From NCBI RefSeq assembly GCF_022818495.1, contig NZ_CP089291.1, forward strand, positions 4,605,501 to 4,669,500: a DNA stretch of 64,000 nt, given 5' to 3'. The translations under genes were made by a program, and so were the position numbers. This DNA comes from Fodinisporobacter ferrooxydans. GTDB lineage: Bacteria > Bacillota > Bacilli > Tumebacillales > MYW30-H2. Below the pieces are notes generated by a model that did not search any database, was not told the DNA's origin, and saw only the letters and a list, made by a program, of their open reading frames with translations. Positions 17,525 through 26,366 of the stretch are shown in pieces (within the stretch, counting starts at the first letter, position 1; the number at the start of each line of letters is the position of its first letter).

Positions 17525-18820
17525 TTAATACAACGTTTCCAATACCTCATAATACGTTGGGAATGTCTTTCTCACACACATCGGATCCCGCAAGACGAGA
17601 CCATCCGCACACAATCCCAATATGGCAAACGACATGGCCATGCGATGATCGTCGTATGTGTCAATTTCGACGTTTGGACGTATAGGCGCAGGTTCAATCC
17701 GCAACGCATCGGGATACTCGTGTACGGTTTGTCCAAGTTTCCCCAATTCGGTCGCCAATGCTTTGATTCGATCCGTCTCTTGCAAACGAATATGACCGAT
17801 ATTGCGAATCGTCACAGGCGTGGAAGCAAAAGGAGCAATCGCTGCCAATGTTTGCGTCATGTCAGACATTTCATTCAGGTCGATATCGATGCCTTGCAAT
17901 TTGCCGTCCTGCGGCCCTGTCACCGTTACGGAATCATTCGTAAGAGATACCTGGCAACCCATTCGTTCCAGAACATACGCGAATCCGGCATCTCCTTGCA
18001 GCGAGTTCTTGCCTAAATTCTCAATGGTGATCGTCCCGCCTGTGATGGCCGCTGCTGCCAGGAAATAGGACGCATTGGATGCATCCGGTTCGATTGCATA
18101 CGTACGAGCTTGATAGCGCTGACCCGCTCGGATGAAGAATGCTTGATCGTCCCGGTTTTCCACTTCCACACCGAACGCTTTCATCATTTCAATCGTCATA
18201 TGCACATAGGGTTTTGCAATCAATTCGCCATCGATTTCAATGGTGACATCCGAACTCGCATAGGGTGCCACCAATAGAAGTCCTGACAAGTATTGACTGC
18301 TTTTGTTTCCTTTTACCCGCGTTTTGCCGCCTGGCAACTTCCCGCCGCGGATCCGGACAGGCGGGCAACCCGTCTGCAGCTCATCTTCAATCGAGACGCC
18401 AAGCATGCGCAGCGCATCGATTAAATCCTGGATCGGCCGTTCCCTCATTCTCGGAATACCGTCAACCCGATAAACGCCATCCCCAATCGCCAGACAGGCG
18501 GTCAAAAACCGTGCGGCTGTGCCTGCATTGCCAACGAAGAGATCGACAACTTCATCGCCATTTCCAGAAATATAGCCGTTTTGCCCCTGAATCCGGACTT
18601 CTTTGTTTGGTTCATCCACATTCATTTGGAATCCCAGCGTCTTTAAACAGTTTATAAAATGACGGCTGTCATCGCTAAACAGCACATGCGAAAGCCTGCA
18701 TTCCCCATCCGCCAATGCCGCAATCGGCAGCGCCCGATTCGTTATGCTTTTCGAGCCTGGAACTTGTACAATTCCTTTCACCGGATAGGAAATCGGTTTT
18801 ACTTTGTAAATATCACTCAA
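17525..18820 (-). CDS. aroA: 3-phosphoshikimate 1-carboxyvinyltransferase (EPSP synthase)
   Basis: AroA transfers the enolpyruvyl group of PEP to shikimate 3-phosphate. At 431 residues it has normal length. Motifs are PGSKSITNRALPIAAL at the N-terminus, LFVGNAGTAARFLTA, the RPIQDLIDALRMLGV segment, and TYDDHRMAMSFA near the C-terminus with the catalytic Asp/His region. The GNAGTA motif has Ala rather than Thr before MR/AR-type residues, as in many class II enzymes; glyphosate response cannot be read with confidence. The start is TTG at 18820 behind GAAGGAGAG. It is monocistronic, away from other aro genes. Confidence 0.94.
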   Translation of the reverse strand: MSDIYKVKPISYPVKGIVQVPGSKSITNRALPIAALADGECRLSHVLFSDDSRHFINCLKTLGFQMNVDEPNKEVRIQGQNGYISGNGDEVVDLFVGNAGTAARFLTACLAIGDGVYRVDGIPRMRERPIQDLIDALRMLGVSIEDELQTGCPPVRIRGGKLPGGKTRVKGNKSSQYLSGLLLVAPYASSDVTIEIDGELIAKPYVHMTIEMMKAFGVEVENRDDQAFFIRAGQRYQARTYAIEPDASNASYFLAAAAITGGTITIENLGKNSLQGDAGFAYVLERMGCQVSLTNDSVTVTGPQDGKLQGIDIDLNEMSDMTQTLAAIAPFASTPVTIRNIGHIRLQETDRIKALATELGKLGQTVHEYPDALRIEPAPIRPNVEIDTYDDHRMAMSFAILGLCADGLVLRDPMCVRKTFPTYYEVLETLY

Positions 18821-18910
18821 CTGCGTCTCTCTCCTTCGCTCAGATCGATTCCATTTCTCTTTGTTTTTTCTATCTTACACGAATCCCTGCCATATACAAC
18901 AGTCTTTTTT

Positions 18911-18929
18911 CAACTTTTTGAACACACAC
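18911..18929 (-). repeat. Solo terminus of the interspersed repeat, diverged
   Basis: Read on the minus strand, GTGTGTGTTCAAAAAGTTG differs at two positions from the left end of the 160-bp repeat (GTGCGTGTTCAAAAAGTGG). No second end was found nearby. Confidence 0.45.
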
Positions 18930-19095
18930 CGATAACTGAATTTTGAATGATCATAATCTTTGAAAAACATTTGAAAATAGCAAAAACATTCCAATCATAT
19001 CACACTCTCATGTAAAAAATTTTTTCATTGAGAGTTTAAATAGAGTTGCTGGTGGACAATCTGTTACTAAACACAAAGGAAATGGAGAGATTGAT

Positions 19096-19974
19096 GTGAA
19101 GAAACAATTTCATTTTATGAGTCTAATATTCGCATTTGTGATTAGTAGCATATTGACAACAAGTCTATTACCTGCAACAGTGTTTGCAAGAGATTTGCCG
19201 GATCCGATTCTATTTTCTTCCATTGGAAATTCCGGTACTTCATTAAAACCGGCGGATACGTTTGAAACACCTTTATATAGTTCATTATTTCAGCCGCTGC
19301 CGCAAGCAATCAATCAAACAACGATTGAAGGTAGCGGCAATCCTGAACAAGATGCTTCACGATCCTTTGGATTTGTAAATACATCGAGACAATTCAGCAA
19401 ATATATTGTTCAACCCGGAGACACATTAAATCAAATTGCCAATGTTTTCAAGATAGGGCTTCAGGAATTAATCCAAGCCAACCATTTGAAAAACCCAGGG
19501 ATGCTGCTTATAGGTCAAGCGTTAAAAATTCCCGTTACCGTTGCAAATGAAGGATCCATAACGAGTCTTGCACCGATGGGCATGGGCCAAGACATTTCTC
19601 TCATGGGTGCCAAAACGATTATTACCACACTGACTGCCTATACTTCCGGCTATGAATCTACCGGGAAAAATCCGGGAGACCCCGGCTATGGCATCACATC
19701 TACAGGTACACATGCTACACAAGGCCGTACCATTGCTGTCGATCCACATATCATTCCATATGGCTCAAAAGTGTATATTCCGGGTGTCGGCATTCGGATT
19801 GCGGAAGATACTGGAGGGGCCATTCGCGGCGGTCGGATTGATGTTTATTTCAATGATGTCAATACAGCTTTGCGATTTGGCGTAAAGCGGAATATACCTG
19901 TGTATATCTTGCCAAATCAAAAGAATTTTGCCTATTCAAACAGCAGCTCTACCGATTCAAATTCCCATGCATAA
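19096..19974 (+). CDS. Secreted LysM + 3D-domain protein (wall hydrolase-like)
   Basis: The 292-residue protein starts with a signal peptide (cleavage near VFARDLP). A disordered stretch leads to one LysM domain (YIVQPGDTLNQIANVFKI ... LLIGQALKIP, about residues 102-147). The C-terminal 3D domain (about 180-285) is named for its conserved Asp residues and shows TSGYESTGK, TATQGRTIAVDPHIIPYGS and IDVYFNDVNTALRFG. This layout matches YocH-like and Rpf-like stationary-phase muralytic enzymes of Bacilli; activity here is inferred. The GTG start follows GGAGAG. A long structured segment lies downstream at 20019-20134. Confidence 0.88.
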   Translation: MKKQFHFMSLIFAFVISSILTTSLLPATVFARDLPDPILFSSIGNSGTSLKPADTFETPLYSSLFQPLPQAINQTTIEGSGNPEQDASRSFGFVNTSRQFSKYIVQPGDTLNQIANVFKIGLQELIQANHLKNPGMLLIGQALKIPVTVANEGSITSLAPMGMGQDISLMGAKTIITTLTAYTSGYESTGKNPGDPGYGITSTGTHATQGRTIAVDPHIIPYGSKVYIPGVGIRIAEDTGGAIRGGRIDVYFNDVNTALRFGVKRNIPVYILPNQKNFAYSNSSSTDSNSHA

Positions 19975-20018
19975 TGCAAGATTCATATTATCTTAAGAAA
20001 CAGTTCTGTTGTTTGAAT

Positions 20019-20134
20019 TTGGGACTCCTTTGAACGAATCATCCATTTGGCGGAAAGTCTCGCCGCATCGGGCCATTTTGGCGGTAGGCGGTGAGGCTTG
20101 CATTCTGTATGATCCGCAGGCAGAGGAGTCCCAA
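20019..20134 (+). other. Long nested hairpin, possible 3' structured RNA or MITE-like element
   Basis: Three nested stems can form. 20019-20032 pairs with 20121-20134 (14 bp, one wobble). 20035-20042 pairs with 20109-20116 (7 of 8). 20056-20066 pairs with 20088-20098 (11 bp with two G-U). The wobbles are compatible with pairing on the plus strand. It lies just after the 3D-domain gene, between it and the convergent fadE. It could be a 3' UTR structure, a terminator, or a small palindromic mobile element. Confidence 0.55.
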
Positions 20135-20180
20135 TCTGCCATCTATTGCATTCCACCAGTCTGTTCCTATTCATAGTTTG

Positions 20181-20263
20181 ATTTCATTCCATACTATATT
20201 ATTTCATTCCATACCGTTTATATCATAGTTCGATTTGTACCATACTCCTATTTCATTCCATAC
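20181..20263. repeat. Short direct repeats (ATTTCATTCCATAC)
   Basis: The 14-mer occurs exactly at 20181-20194, 20201-20214 and 20250-20263, with a degenerate copy at 20233-20245. The first two are 20 bases apart. They lie in the fadE 3' flank. Function unknown. Confidence 0.6.
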
Positions 20264-20278
20264 ACATGCATACGTTTG

Positions 20279-22060
20279 TCAGCATACGTATTTTTGAGCC
20301 AAAATGACCGCATTGGCCACTTTTCGTTTTAATGCAACCGTATGGATCGGAGTATAACGTGTCAGTTTTTTCAAAATCGCCAATTGTGCGCGCAAATTGT
20401 CACCTTCCGCCACTGCAGCCAATATCGTCTTTGCGAGCGTATCGATTCGCTCTATCATCGACTGGGCGAAAATTTGTACCATGATCACTTGCAGTTCCGC
20501 TTTTGCCGGATGTCTGCCATGCAGCTTTTGTGCCCGCAGCAGCGCAGACTCCAATGCGTAAATTTGTATCATCATATCTGCCAGATTGGACAAAAGTTCT
20601 TGTTCCTGCTCAAGTTTCGGACCGAATGTTTGTATGGCAAGACCGCCTGTAAACAAGACAACTTTTTTCGCCATGGATAGCATGTGCCTTTCCTGTTCCA
20701 ACAGCCGATCGCCCTCAAAAGGCGGCATCATGCCCATAAGTTCCGCCTGCAACGCTTTTGCCGCGCCGTGTAAATCAAGTTCCCCCTTCATTGCCTTTTT
20801 CAACAGCGTCCCTGGAATCAAAAGGCGGTTGATTTCATTCGTACCTTCGAAAATACGGTTGATGCGGGAGTCGCGATACATGCGTTCGATGGCATACTCC
20901 TGAATAAATCCATATCCGCCGTGGATTTGAACGCCTTCATCGACGACAAAATCAAGAGCTTCCGATCCGAATACTTTATTAATGGAACATTCGATGGCAT
21001 ACTCTGCAATTCCTTTCGCCACATCTGCCCCTGCTGCAAGTCCTTTCTCTGCCAAGCTATTCAGCATTGTTTCGATTTCCCCTGTCGTCCGATACACCAT
21101 GCTTTCCGCCAAAAATGTTTGAATATTCATTTCGGCCAATTTTTGCTGAATCAGCGGAAAGGAAGCGATAGGACGGCCAAACTGTTTGCGTTCATTGGCA
21201 TAGGAAGCTGAGGCTTCCAGCGCTGCTTTTGCTGCGCCGACAGCGCCCGCCGCCAATTTATAACGGCCGATATTCAAAATATTAAATGCGATGACATGCC
21301 CCTTGCCGATTTCGCCTAGTACGTTTTCCACAGGCACATGGACGTCTTCCAGGATCAATGGACGGGTCGAGGACGATTTTATGCCCATTTTCTTTTCTTC
21401 CGGTCCGGTCGAAACACCTTTGAACGTGCGTTCCACGATAAACGCAGTAAATTTCTCGCCGTCGATTTTCGCATACACGATAAAAATATCCGCAAATCCG
21501 GCATTTGTGATGAATTGTTTGGATCCGTTCAAGACATAGTGCGTTTTGTCCGCGCTTAAAACCGCCGTCGTGCGCGCGCCCAGGGCATCCGATCCGGAAC
21601 CCGGCTCCGTCAGGGCATATGCGGAAATCCATGCACCGGAAGCTAATTTCGGCAAATATTTTTGCTTCTGCCCTTCGTTGCCGAAGATGACGATCGGCAG
21701 GCTGCCGATGCCGACGTGTGCTCCGTGACTGAGAGCAAACGCGCCGCCGCGGGTAATGTATTCCGAAATTAATGTGCTGCTGATTTTATCCATGCCCAAT
21801 CCTTCATATTCTTCCGGAACGTCTGCCGCCAATAAACCCAGTTCGCCCGCTTGCCGCAGCAATCGAACGGTCAACTCCCAGTCCTGATGTTCCAGCCGGT
21901 CGATGTGCGGCGCCACTTCTCCGTGAATAAAGTCGGATGTGGTTTTTGCGATCATTTTATGCTCATCCGTAAAGTCTTCCGGCGTGAATACGTCAGAAGG
22001 TTCGACCGTTTCCAACAAGAACGCGCCGCCTTTTGGAATCCTGCGTGTTTGTTCTGTCAT
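20279..22060 (-). CDS. fadE: Acyl-CoA dehydrogenase FadE
   Basis: FadE performs the first, FAD-dependent step of fatty acid beta-oxidation, forming trans-2-enoyl-CoA. At 593 residues it belongs to the long form found in Bacilli, with a C-terminal extension beyond the approximately 380-residue core. Core motifs are ALTEPGSGSDA, GSKQFITNAGFADIFIV, the RKQFGRPIASFPLIQQKLAEM segment, and VQIHGGYGFIQEYAIERMYRD with the region of the catalytic Glu (EGTNEINR). It is the third gene of fadN-fadA-fadE, 22 bases after fadA, with GGGAGG as ribosome site. Confidence 0.94.
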   Translation of the reverse strand: MTEQTRRIPKGGAFLLETVEPSDVFTPEDFTDEHKMIAKTTSDFIHGEVAPHIDRLEHQDWELTVRLLRQAGELGLLAADVPEEYEGLGMDKISSTLISEYITRGGAFALSHGAHVGIGSLPIVIFGNEGQKQKYLPKLASGAWISAYALTEPGSGSDALGARTTAVLSADKTHYVLNGSKQFITNAGFADIFIVYAKIDGEKFTAFIVERTFKGVSTGPEEKKMGIKSSSTRPLILEDVHVPVENVLGEIGKGHVIAFNILNIGRYKLAAGAVGAAKAALEASASYANERKQFGRPIASFPLIQQKLAEMNIQTFLAESMVYRTTGEIETMLNSLAEKGLAAGADVAKGIAEYAIECSINKVFGSEALDFVVDEGVQIHGGYGFIQEYAIERMYRDSRINRIFEGTNEINRLLIPGTLLKKAMKGELDLHGAAKALQAELMGMMPPFEGDRLLEQERHMLSMAKKVVLFTGGLAIQTFGPKLEQEQELLSNLADMMIQIYALESALLRAQKLHGRHPAKAELQVIMVQIFAQSMIERIDTLAKTILAAVAEGDNLRAQLAILKKLTRYTPIHTVALKRKVANAVILAQKYVC

Positions 22061-22082
22061 GCTTCATGCCTCCCAGCATTCA

Positions 22083-23231
22083 TTAATCAACCATTCGCTC
22101 AAATACGCCGGCAGCACCCATACCGCCGCCGATGCACATCGATACAACCCCGTAGCGGGCATTCCGCCGTTCCATTTCATACAGCAAGGATACGGTCAAT
22201 TTGCTTCCCGTACAGCCAAGAGGGTGACCCATGGCAATCGCTCCGCCATTGACATTCACTTTCTCCAGGTCGAGGCCCAAATAGCGGACGACATGGACCG
22301 CTTGCGCCGCAAACGCTTCATTGATCTCAAACAGATCTACGTCTTCTTTTTGAATTCCCGCTTTCGCCAATGCTTTTGGAATCGCCGCCACCGGGCCGAT
22401 CCCCATAATGTCCGGATCGACGCCGGCGACGATAAAGCTGCGAAACGTGCCAAGAGGACGAACGCCCAGCCGCTCTGCTTTTGTTTTTGACAGCAAAAGC
22501 ACGCCGGCAGCCCCATCACTTGTCTGTGAGGAATTTCCTGCCGTCACGCTGCCGTTTGCACGAAATGCTGGTTTCAGACCTGCCAGCACTTCCAGCGTCG
22601 TCGCCGGACGAATCCCTTCATCCCGCCGGAAGCTGGAGCCGTCCGGCAGTGGAACAGGCACGATCTCCCCGTCAAATTTTCCGGACTCTAAGGCTCGCTG
22701 TGCCAATCGGTGGCTGCGGACAGCAAACCGATCTTGATCTTCCCGGGAAATTCCGAATCGCTCTGCCACGCGCTCTGCCGTGTGTCCCATCGCCATGTAC
22801 ACATCCGGCAATTGATCGACCAATGTCGGATTGGGCGCTTTGTTGTATCCTCCCATGGGCAACAGGCTCATCGATTCCAGGCCGCCTGCAATGACCACAT
22901 CCGCAAATCCGCACATGATTTTCTCGGCCGCTATGGCGATCGATTGCAGTCCTGAGGAACAAAATCGGTTCACCGTAAAACCTGGCACAGTCGTTGGCAG
23001 CCCTGCTCGCAGCGCCACGATTCTGCCGACGTTCATCCCTTGCACAGCTTCCGGCGTGGCGCATCCCATGATGACATCCTCAATCTCCTCCTTGGCGACT
23101 GCCGGTACGCGCCGCAACAATTCCTCCACGACAAGTGCAGCCATGTCATCCGGACGGACTTGCCTGAGACTGCCTTTGGGCGCTTTCCCCACAGGTGTTC
23201 GTACAGCTGCCGCAATCACTGCTTCCTGCAT
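22083..23231 (-). CDS. fadA: Acetyl-CoA C-acyltransferase (3-ketoacyl-CoA thiolase) FadA
   Basis: This thiolase cleaves 3-ketoacyl-CoA with CoA, the last step of beta-oxidation. The 382-residue protein carries the active-site Cys in VNRFCSSGLQSIAIAAEKI, the C-terminal GGGMGAAGVFE region and the NVNGGAIAMGHPLGCTGSK motif holding His and Cys. Family homologues act as tetramers or dimers in the cytosol together with the multifunctional FadB/FadN protein, encoded just upstream. GAGGAGGG precedes the ATG at 23231. It is 16 bases after fadN. Confidence 0.95.
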   Translation of the reverse strand: MQEAVIAAAVRTPVGKAPKGSLRQVRPDDMAALVVEELLRRVPAVAKEEIEDVIMGCATPEAVQGMNVGRIVALRAGLPTTVPGFTVNRFCSSGLQSIAIAAEKIMCGFADVVIAGGLESMSLLPMGGYNKAPNPTLVDQLPDVYMAMGHTAERVAERFGISREDQDRFAVRSHRLAQRALESGKFDGEIVPVPLPDGSSFRRDEGIRPATTLEVLAGLKPAFRANGSVTAGNSSQTSDGAAGVLLLSKTKAERLGVRPLGTFRSFIVAGVDPDIMGIGPVAAIPKALAKAGIQKEDVDLFEINEAFAAQAVHVVRYLGLDLEKVNVNGGAIAMGHPLGCTGSKLTVSLLYEMERRNARYGVVSMCIGGGMGAAGVFERMVD

Positions 23232-23247
23232 TCCAATCCCTCCTCTT

Positions 23248-25599
23248 CTAGTTCCGCAATGGTTTGCCTGTCGTCAACATATGCTGCATCCGCTGCTGCG
23301 TCTTGGCTTCCCCGCATAAACTCAAAAACGCTTCCCGCTCGAGATCCAACAAATATTGCTCCGATACCCGCGTACCCTTCGCCACATCCCCGCCTGTCAG
23401 CACATGAATGAGTTTGTTTGCGATGGCTTGATCGTGGCTGCTGATGTACCTGCCTTCTTTCATCGCCATGACGCCGACTTTTAAAACCGCCGCGCCTTCC
23501 CGCCCGACGACCGGCATGCTGCGCGGCACCGGAGCCCGGTATCCTTGTGCAAGCATGTGCAGCACTTCCCGCTTTGCGTCAGCAAGCAGCAGATCCCGCG
23601 ACAGGGAAATCCGGTCCGTCGCCCGCATAAACCCCAATTTGCGCAATTCTTTGGCGCTGCTGCCGACTTTGGCTGTACCGATGAGTTCAAATACATGATT
23701 GATGAAAGGCTGCAGATCAAGTTCGATCCCCGGCATAATCTTCTCCAAATGGCGAATCAACAGCTCCTTATTGCCGCCGCCGCCAGGGATCAGACCTACG
23801 CCTACTTCGACAAGCCCCATATACGTTTCCGCAGTTGCCAAAATGGTGTCGCAAGCCATCGCCAATTCCGCCCCGCCGCCTAACGTCAAACCAAAAGGAG
23901 CGGCAACCACCGGCTTGGAAAAATATTTCAGCCCCATGCAAGCATCCTGGAATTGCTTGACCATCCAGTTGACATCATCCCAATTGTCATCCTGAATCTC
24001 CATCAAAAGCAGCAGCAAATTGGCGCCGACGCAGAAATTGGCCGCCGTCCGCGCACCGATCACCAAACCGTCAAAACGGTCAGCACCCTCTGCACAGGCA
24101 TACCGCAGCATGGATACAACGTCCGGACCGATCGCCTGCTTGAGGGAATGCACATCCAGCAATGCGACACCGTCGCCGATATCGTAGAGGGTGGCGCCGC
24201 TGTTTTGTTTGATCACACCGATGCCCTTGCTGCTTTTGCCTATATAAAAATTGTCAATCGATTCTATTTTGTCGCTATAAAAGGAAGACTTCCCTTCTTC
24301 CAAAAGCTGCAGCACCCAACCGGGAACGGCATCCCCTTCCGCCAGCATGCGTTTCACCGTTTTTTCCAATCCGAGGACATCCCATAATTCGAATGGTCCC
24401 AACTCCCAATTGAATCCCCATTTCATCCCTTGATCGATGCTTTCCAGATCGTCCGCGATGGTAAACGCATGTTCGGCGCTGTATAGCAGCACTTGTTTGC
24501 ATAGTTGCCATACAAATTGGCTTGCCGCATCTTGACCGGAAAGCAGCGTCCGGATTTTTGCCTTTACGTCAGGCGCCTGTTTGGCTGCTTCCAAGGAAGA
24601 GGATTTGACTTTCTTTCTTTGTACATATTCCATCGTGTCCGGATGTAATGTGAGAATTTCCTTTTTCCCGTTCCCATTCGTTTTTTTATAAAATCCCTGC
24701 CCGCTTTTATCGCCGATCCATCCCCGCTGCAACATTTCCTGCATATATGCAGGGATTGCAAATGCTTGTCGTTCCCACTCATTCTGCACAGAATTGCGAA
24801 CGTTGTTTGCCACATGAACAAACGTATCCAGACCCACAATATCAAGCGTGCGAAATGTGGCGCTCTTTGGCCTTCCCAAGACAGGGCCTGTCAACTCATC
24901 CACTTCGTCAAACGATAAGCCGAACCGCTTCATTTCCGCGGCAGCCACCATCAGACCGTATGTACCGATTCGATTGGCGATAAAATTCGGGGTATCCTTC
25001 GCCACAACGACACCTTTGCCCAAACATTTTCGGGCGAACGCTTTCATTGCTGTAATCAGTTCCGGTCGGGTATCGGGTCCTGGAATGATTTCCAATAGTT
25101 TCATATAACGGGGTGGATTAAAAAAGTGAGTGCCCATGAACGACCGGCGGAATTCCAACGAGCGCTTTGCAACCATTTGGGCGATGGAAATCCCGGAAGT
25201 GTTGGAACTTACGATCATCCCCGGCCGCCAAATCCGCTCGATTTTTTCATAAAGCGCCTGTTTTGCTTCCAGATTTTCTACGATCACTTCGATGATCCAA
25301 TCGACATTTTCCAACTTTTGCATGTCGTCTTCCAGATTGCCGATTTCAATCAAGTCCAAATCCTCCGCATCATACAATTGGGGAGGTTTGGTTTTGGAAA
25401 GCCGTTCTTTCCCCATCCGAGCAAGACGATTGCGCACGGCGCGGTCTTGCAAAGTCAGACCTTTCATCTGCTCTTCTTGCGTCAGAGCGGATGGAACGAT
25501 ATCCAACATCAATGTAGGAATTCCCACATTTGCAAGATGTGCCGCGATTCCCGCACCCATGACTCCGGATCCAATGATCCCAACGCGATTGATTTGCAT
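23248..25599 (-). CDS. fadN: 3-hydroxyacyl-CoA dehydrogenase / enoyl-CoA hydratase FadN
   Basis: This 783-residue bifunctional enzyme does the middle two steps of beta-oxidation. The N-terminal NAD-binding part has VGIIGSGVMGAGIAAHLAN, and the helical dehydrogenase domain has FMGTHFFNPPRYMKLLEII and the GDKSGQGFYKK motif. The crotonase-like part occupies about residues 480-700, with AAPFGLTLGGGAELAMACD and GLIPGGGGNKELL. Domain order (dehydrogenase first) is that of Bacillus FadN. The longest frame begins at 25773, but AAGGAAGGG sits before the ATG at 25599, where homologues start. It heads the fadNAE operon. A palindrome at 25726-25745 may regulate it. Confidence 0.95.
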   Translation of the reverse strand: MQINRVGIIGSGVMGAGIAAHLANVGIPTLMLDIVPSALTQEEQMKGLTLQDRAVRNRLARMGKERLSKTKPPQLYDAEDLDLIEIGNLEDDMQKLENVDWIIEVIVENLEAKQALYEKIERIWRPGMIVSSNTSGISIAQMVAKRSLEFRRSFMGTHFFNPPRYMKLLEIIPGPDTRPELITAMKAFARKCLGKGVVVAKDTPNFIANRIGTYGLMVAAAEMKRFGLSFDEVDELTGPVLGRPKSATFRTLDIVGLDTFVHVANNVRNSVQNEWERQAFAIPAYMQEMLQRGWIGDKSGQGFYKKTNGNGKKEILTLHPDTMEYVQRKKVKSSSLEAAKQAPDVKAKIRTLLSGQDAASQFVWQLCKQVLLYSAEHAFTIADDLESIDQGMKWGFNWELGPFELWDVLGLEKTVKRMLAEGDAVPGWVLQLLEEGKSSFYSDKIESIDNFYIGKSSKGIGVIKQNSGATLYDIGDGVALLDVHSLKQAIGPDVVSMLRYACAEGADRFDGLVIGARTAANFCVGANLLLLLMEIQDDNWDDVNWMVKQFQDACMGLKYFSKPVVAAPFGLTLGGGAELAMACDTILATAETYMGLVEVGVGLIPGGGGNKELLIRHLEKIMPGIELDLQPFINHVFELIGTAKVGSSAKELRKLGFMRATDRISLSRDLLLADAKREVLHMLAQGYRAPVPRSMPVVGREGAAVLKVGVMAMKEGRYISSHDQAIANKLIHVLTGGDVAKGTRVSEQYLLDLEREAFLSLCGEAKTQQRMQHMLTTGKPLRN

Positions 25600-25725
25600 C
25601 CGTACCCTTCCTTTCAACGATACGATCGGTTCTGTCAATGTATATACAAAAACAGGGGAACAATTGACAGATTGTTTTAAAAACATTGGCAAAAACATTG
25701 ACAAATTGCCGTCATCCAAATAAAA

Positions 25726-25745
25726 TTCAACCAAACAGTTGGTAG
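25726..25745. promoter_or_regulatory. Possible operator upstream of fadN
   Basis: ACCAAACAGTTGGT (25730-25743) is an inverted repeat with perfect ACCAA/TTGGT arms and a four-base centre, located about 130 bases before the fadN start in a 343-base gap shared with the divergent HIT gene. It resembles the site upstream of icmF. It does not match the Bacillus subtilis FadR consensus. Confidence 0.45.
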
Positions 25746-25942
25746 ATATTTGTGTTTTTATTGTATCAAACACGACTCTTCTTGTATATCCCTTTTCCGA
25801 AGTTCCATTTGAAAACTATGCGTTTCACCATTTTTGACGCTTTCCCTTTCGGTTTCGTTTTCCTTTTCGGTTTGCAATCGGAAATTTTCCGGAATTTCCT
25901 GGGATATGCTATACTACTAGCAAAAACGTGGAGTGATTGAAA

Positions 25943-26281
25943 GTGGATTGTATATTTTGCAAAATCATAGCGAATGAAATCCCATCGAAAAAAGTGTATG
26001 AAGATGATCTTGTCGTCGCATTTCATGATATCCAGCCGGTAGCTCCTGTCCATGTACTGGTCATTCCAAAGAAACATATCCCTTCCGTGCTTGACTTGCG
26101 GGAAGAAGACACACCGTACCTGGCAGCGATCCATTCCGCCATTCAAACAATCGCGAATCAATTGGGATTGTCGGAAGAGGGATTTCGCGTGATCACGAAC
26201 ACCGGAAAGCATGGACAGCAAACGGTATTCCATTTGCATTACCATGTCATCGGCGGCAGGCAGTTGAATTGGACAATGTAA
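25943..26281 (+). CDS. hit: HIT-family nucleotide hydrolase/transferase (Hint-like)
   Basis: The 112-residue protein is a histidine-triad protein of the Hint branch: CIFCKIIANEIPSKKVYEDD at the N-terminus with a CxxC, VLVIPKKHIPSVLDL in the middle, and the triad HLHYHVIGG near the C-terminus. Such proteins hydrolyse adenosine phosphoramidates. Their cellular role in bacteria is unclear. GTG at 25943 is preferred because GGAG lies nine bases upstream and family members begin with a DCIFCKI segment; a TTG six bases earlier is too close to the ribosome site. A TATACT at about 25909 may be its -10 box. Confidence 0.9.
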   Translation: MDCIFCKIIANEIPSKKVYEDDLVVAFHDIQPVAPVHVLVIPKKHIPSVLDLREEDTPYLAAIHSAIQTIANQLGLSEEGFRVITNTGKHGQQTVFHLHYHVIGGRQLNWTM

Positions 26282-26366
26282 TCATTCATTTTGAAACAAT
26301 TTATAAATATTTCCACTCATAAAAACGCATACTGGGAACAAGTGTATGTAATGGAGTGTGAACCTT

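Noticed and set aside
18930-19095. c-di-AMP (ydaO-type) riboswitch ahead of the LysM/3D gene
   Set aside because: Such riboswitches often precede wall hydrolases, but I could not find the conserved ydaO core segments here.
20181-20263. CRISPR array
   Set aside because: The repeats are 14 bases with irregular spacing of 6 to 35 bases and no cas genes nearby.
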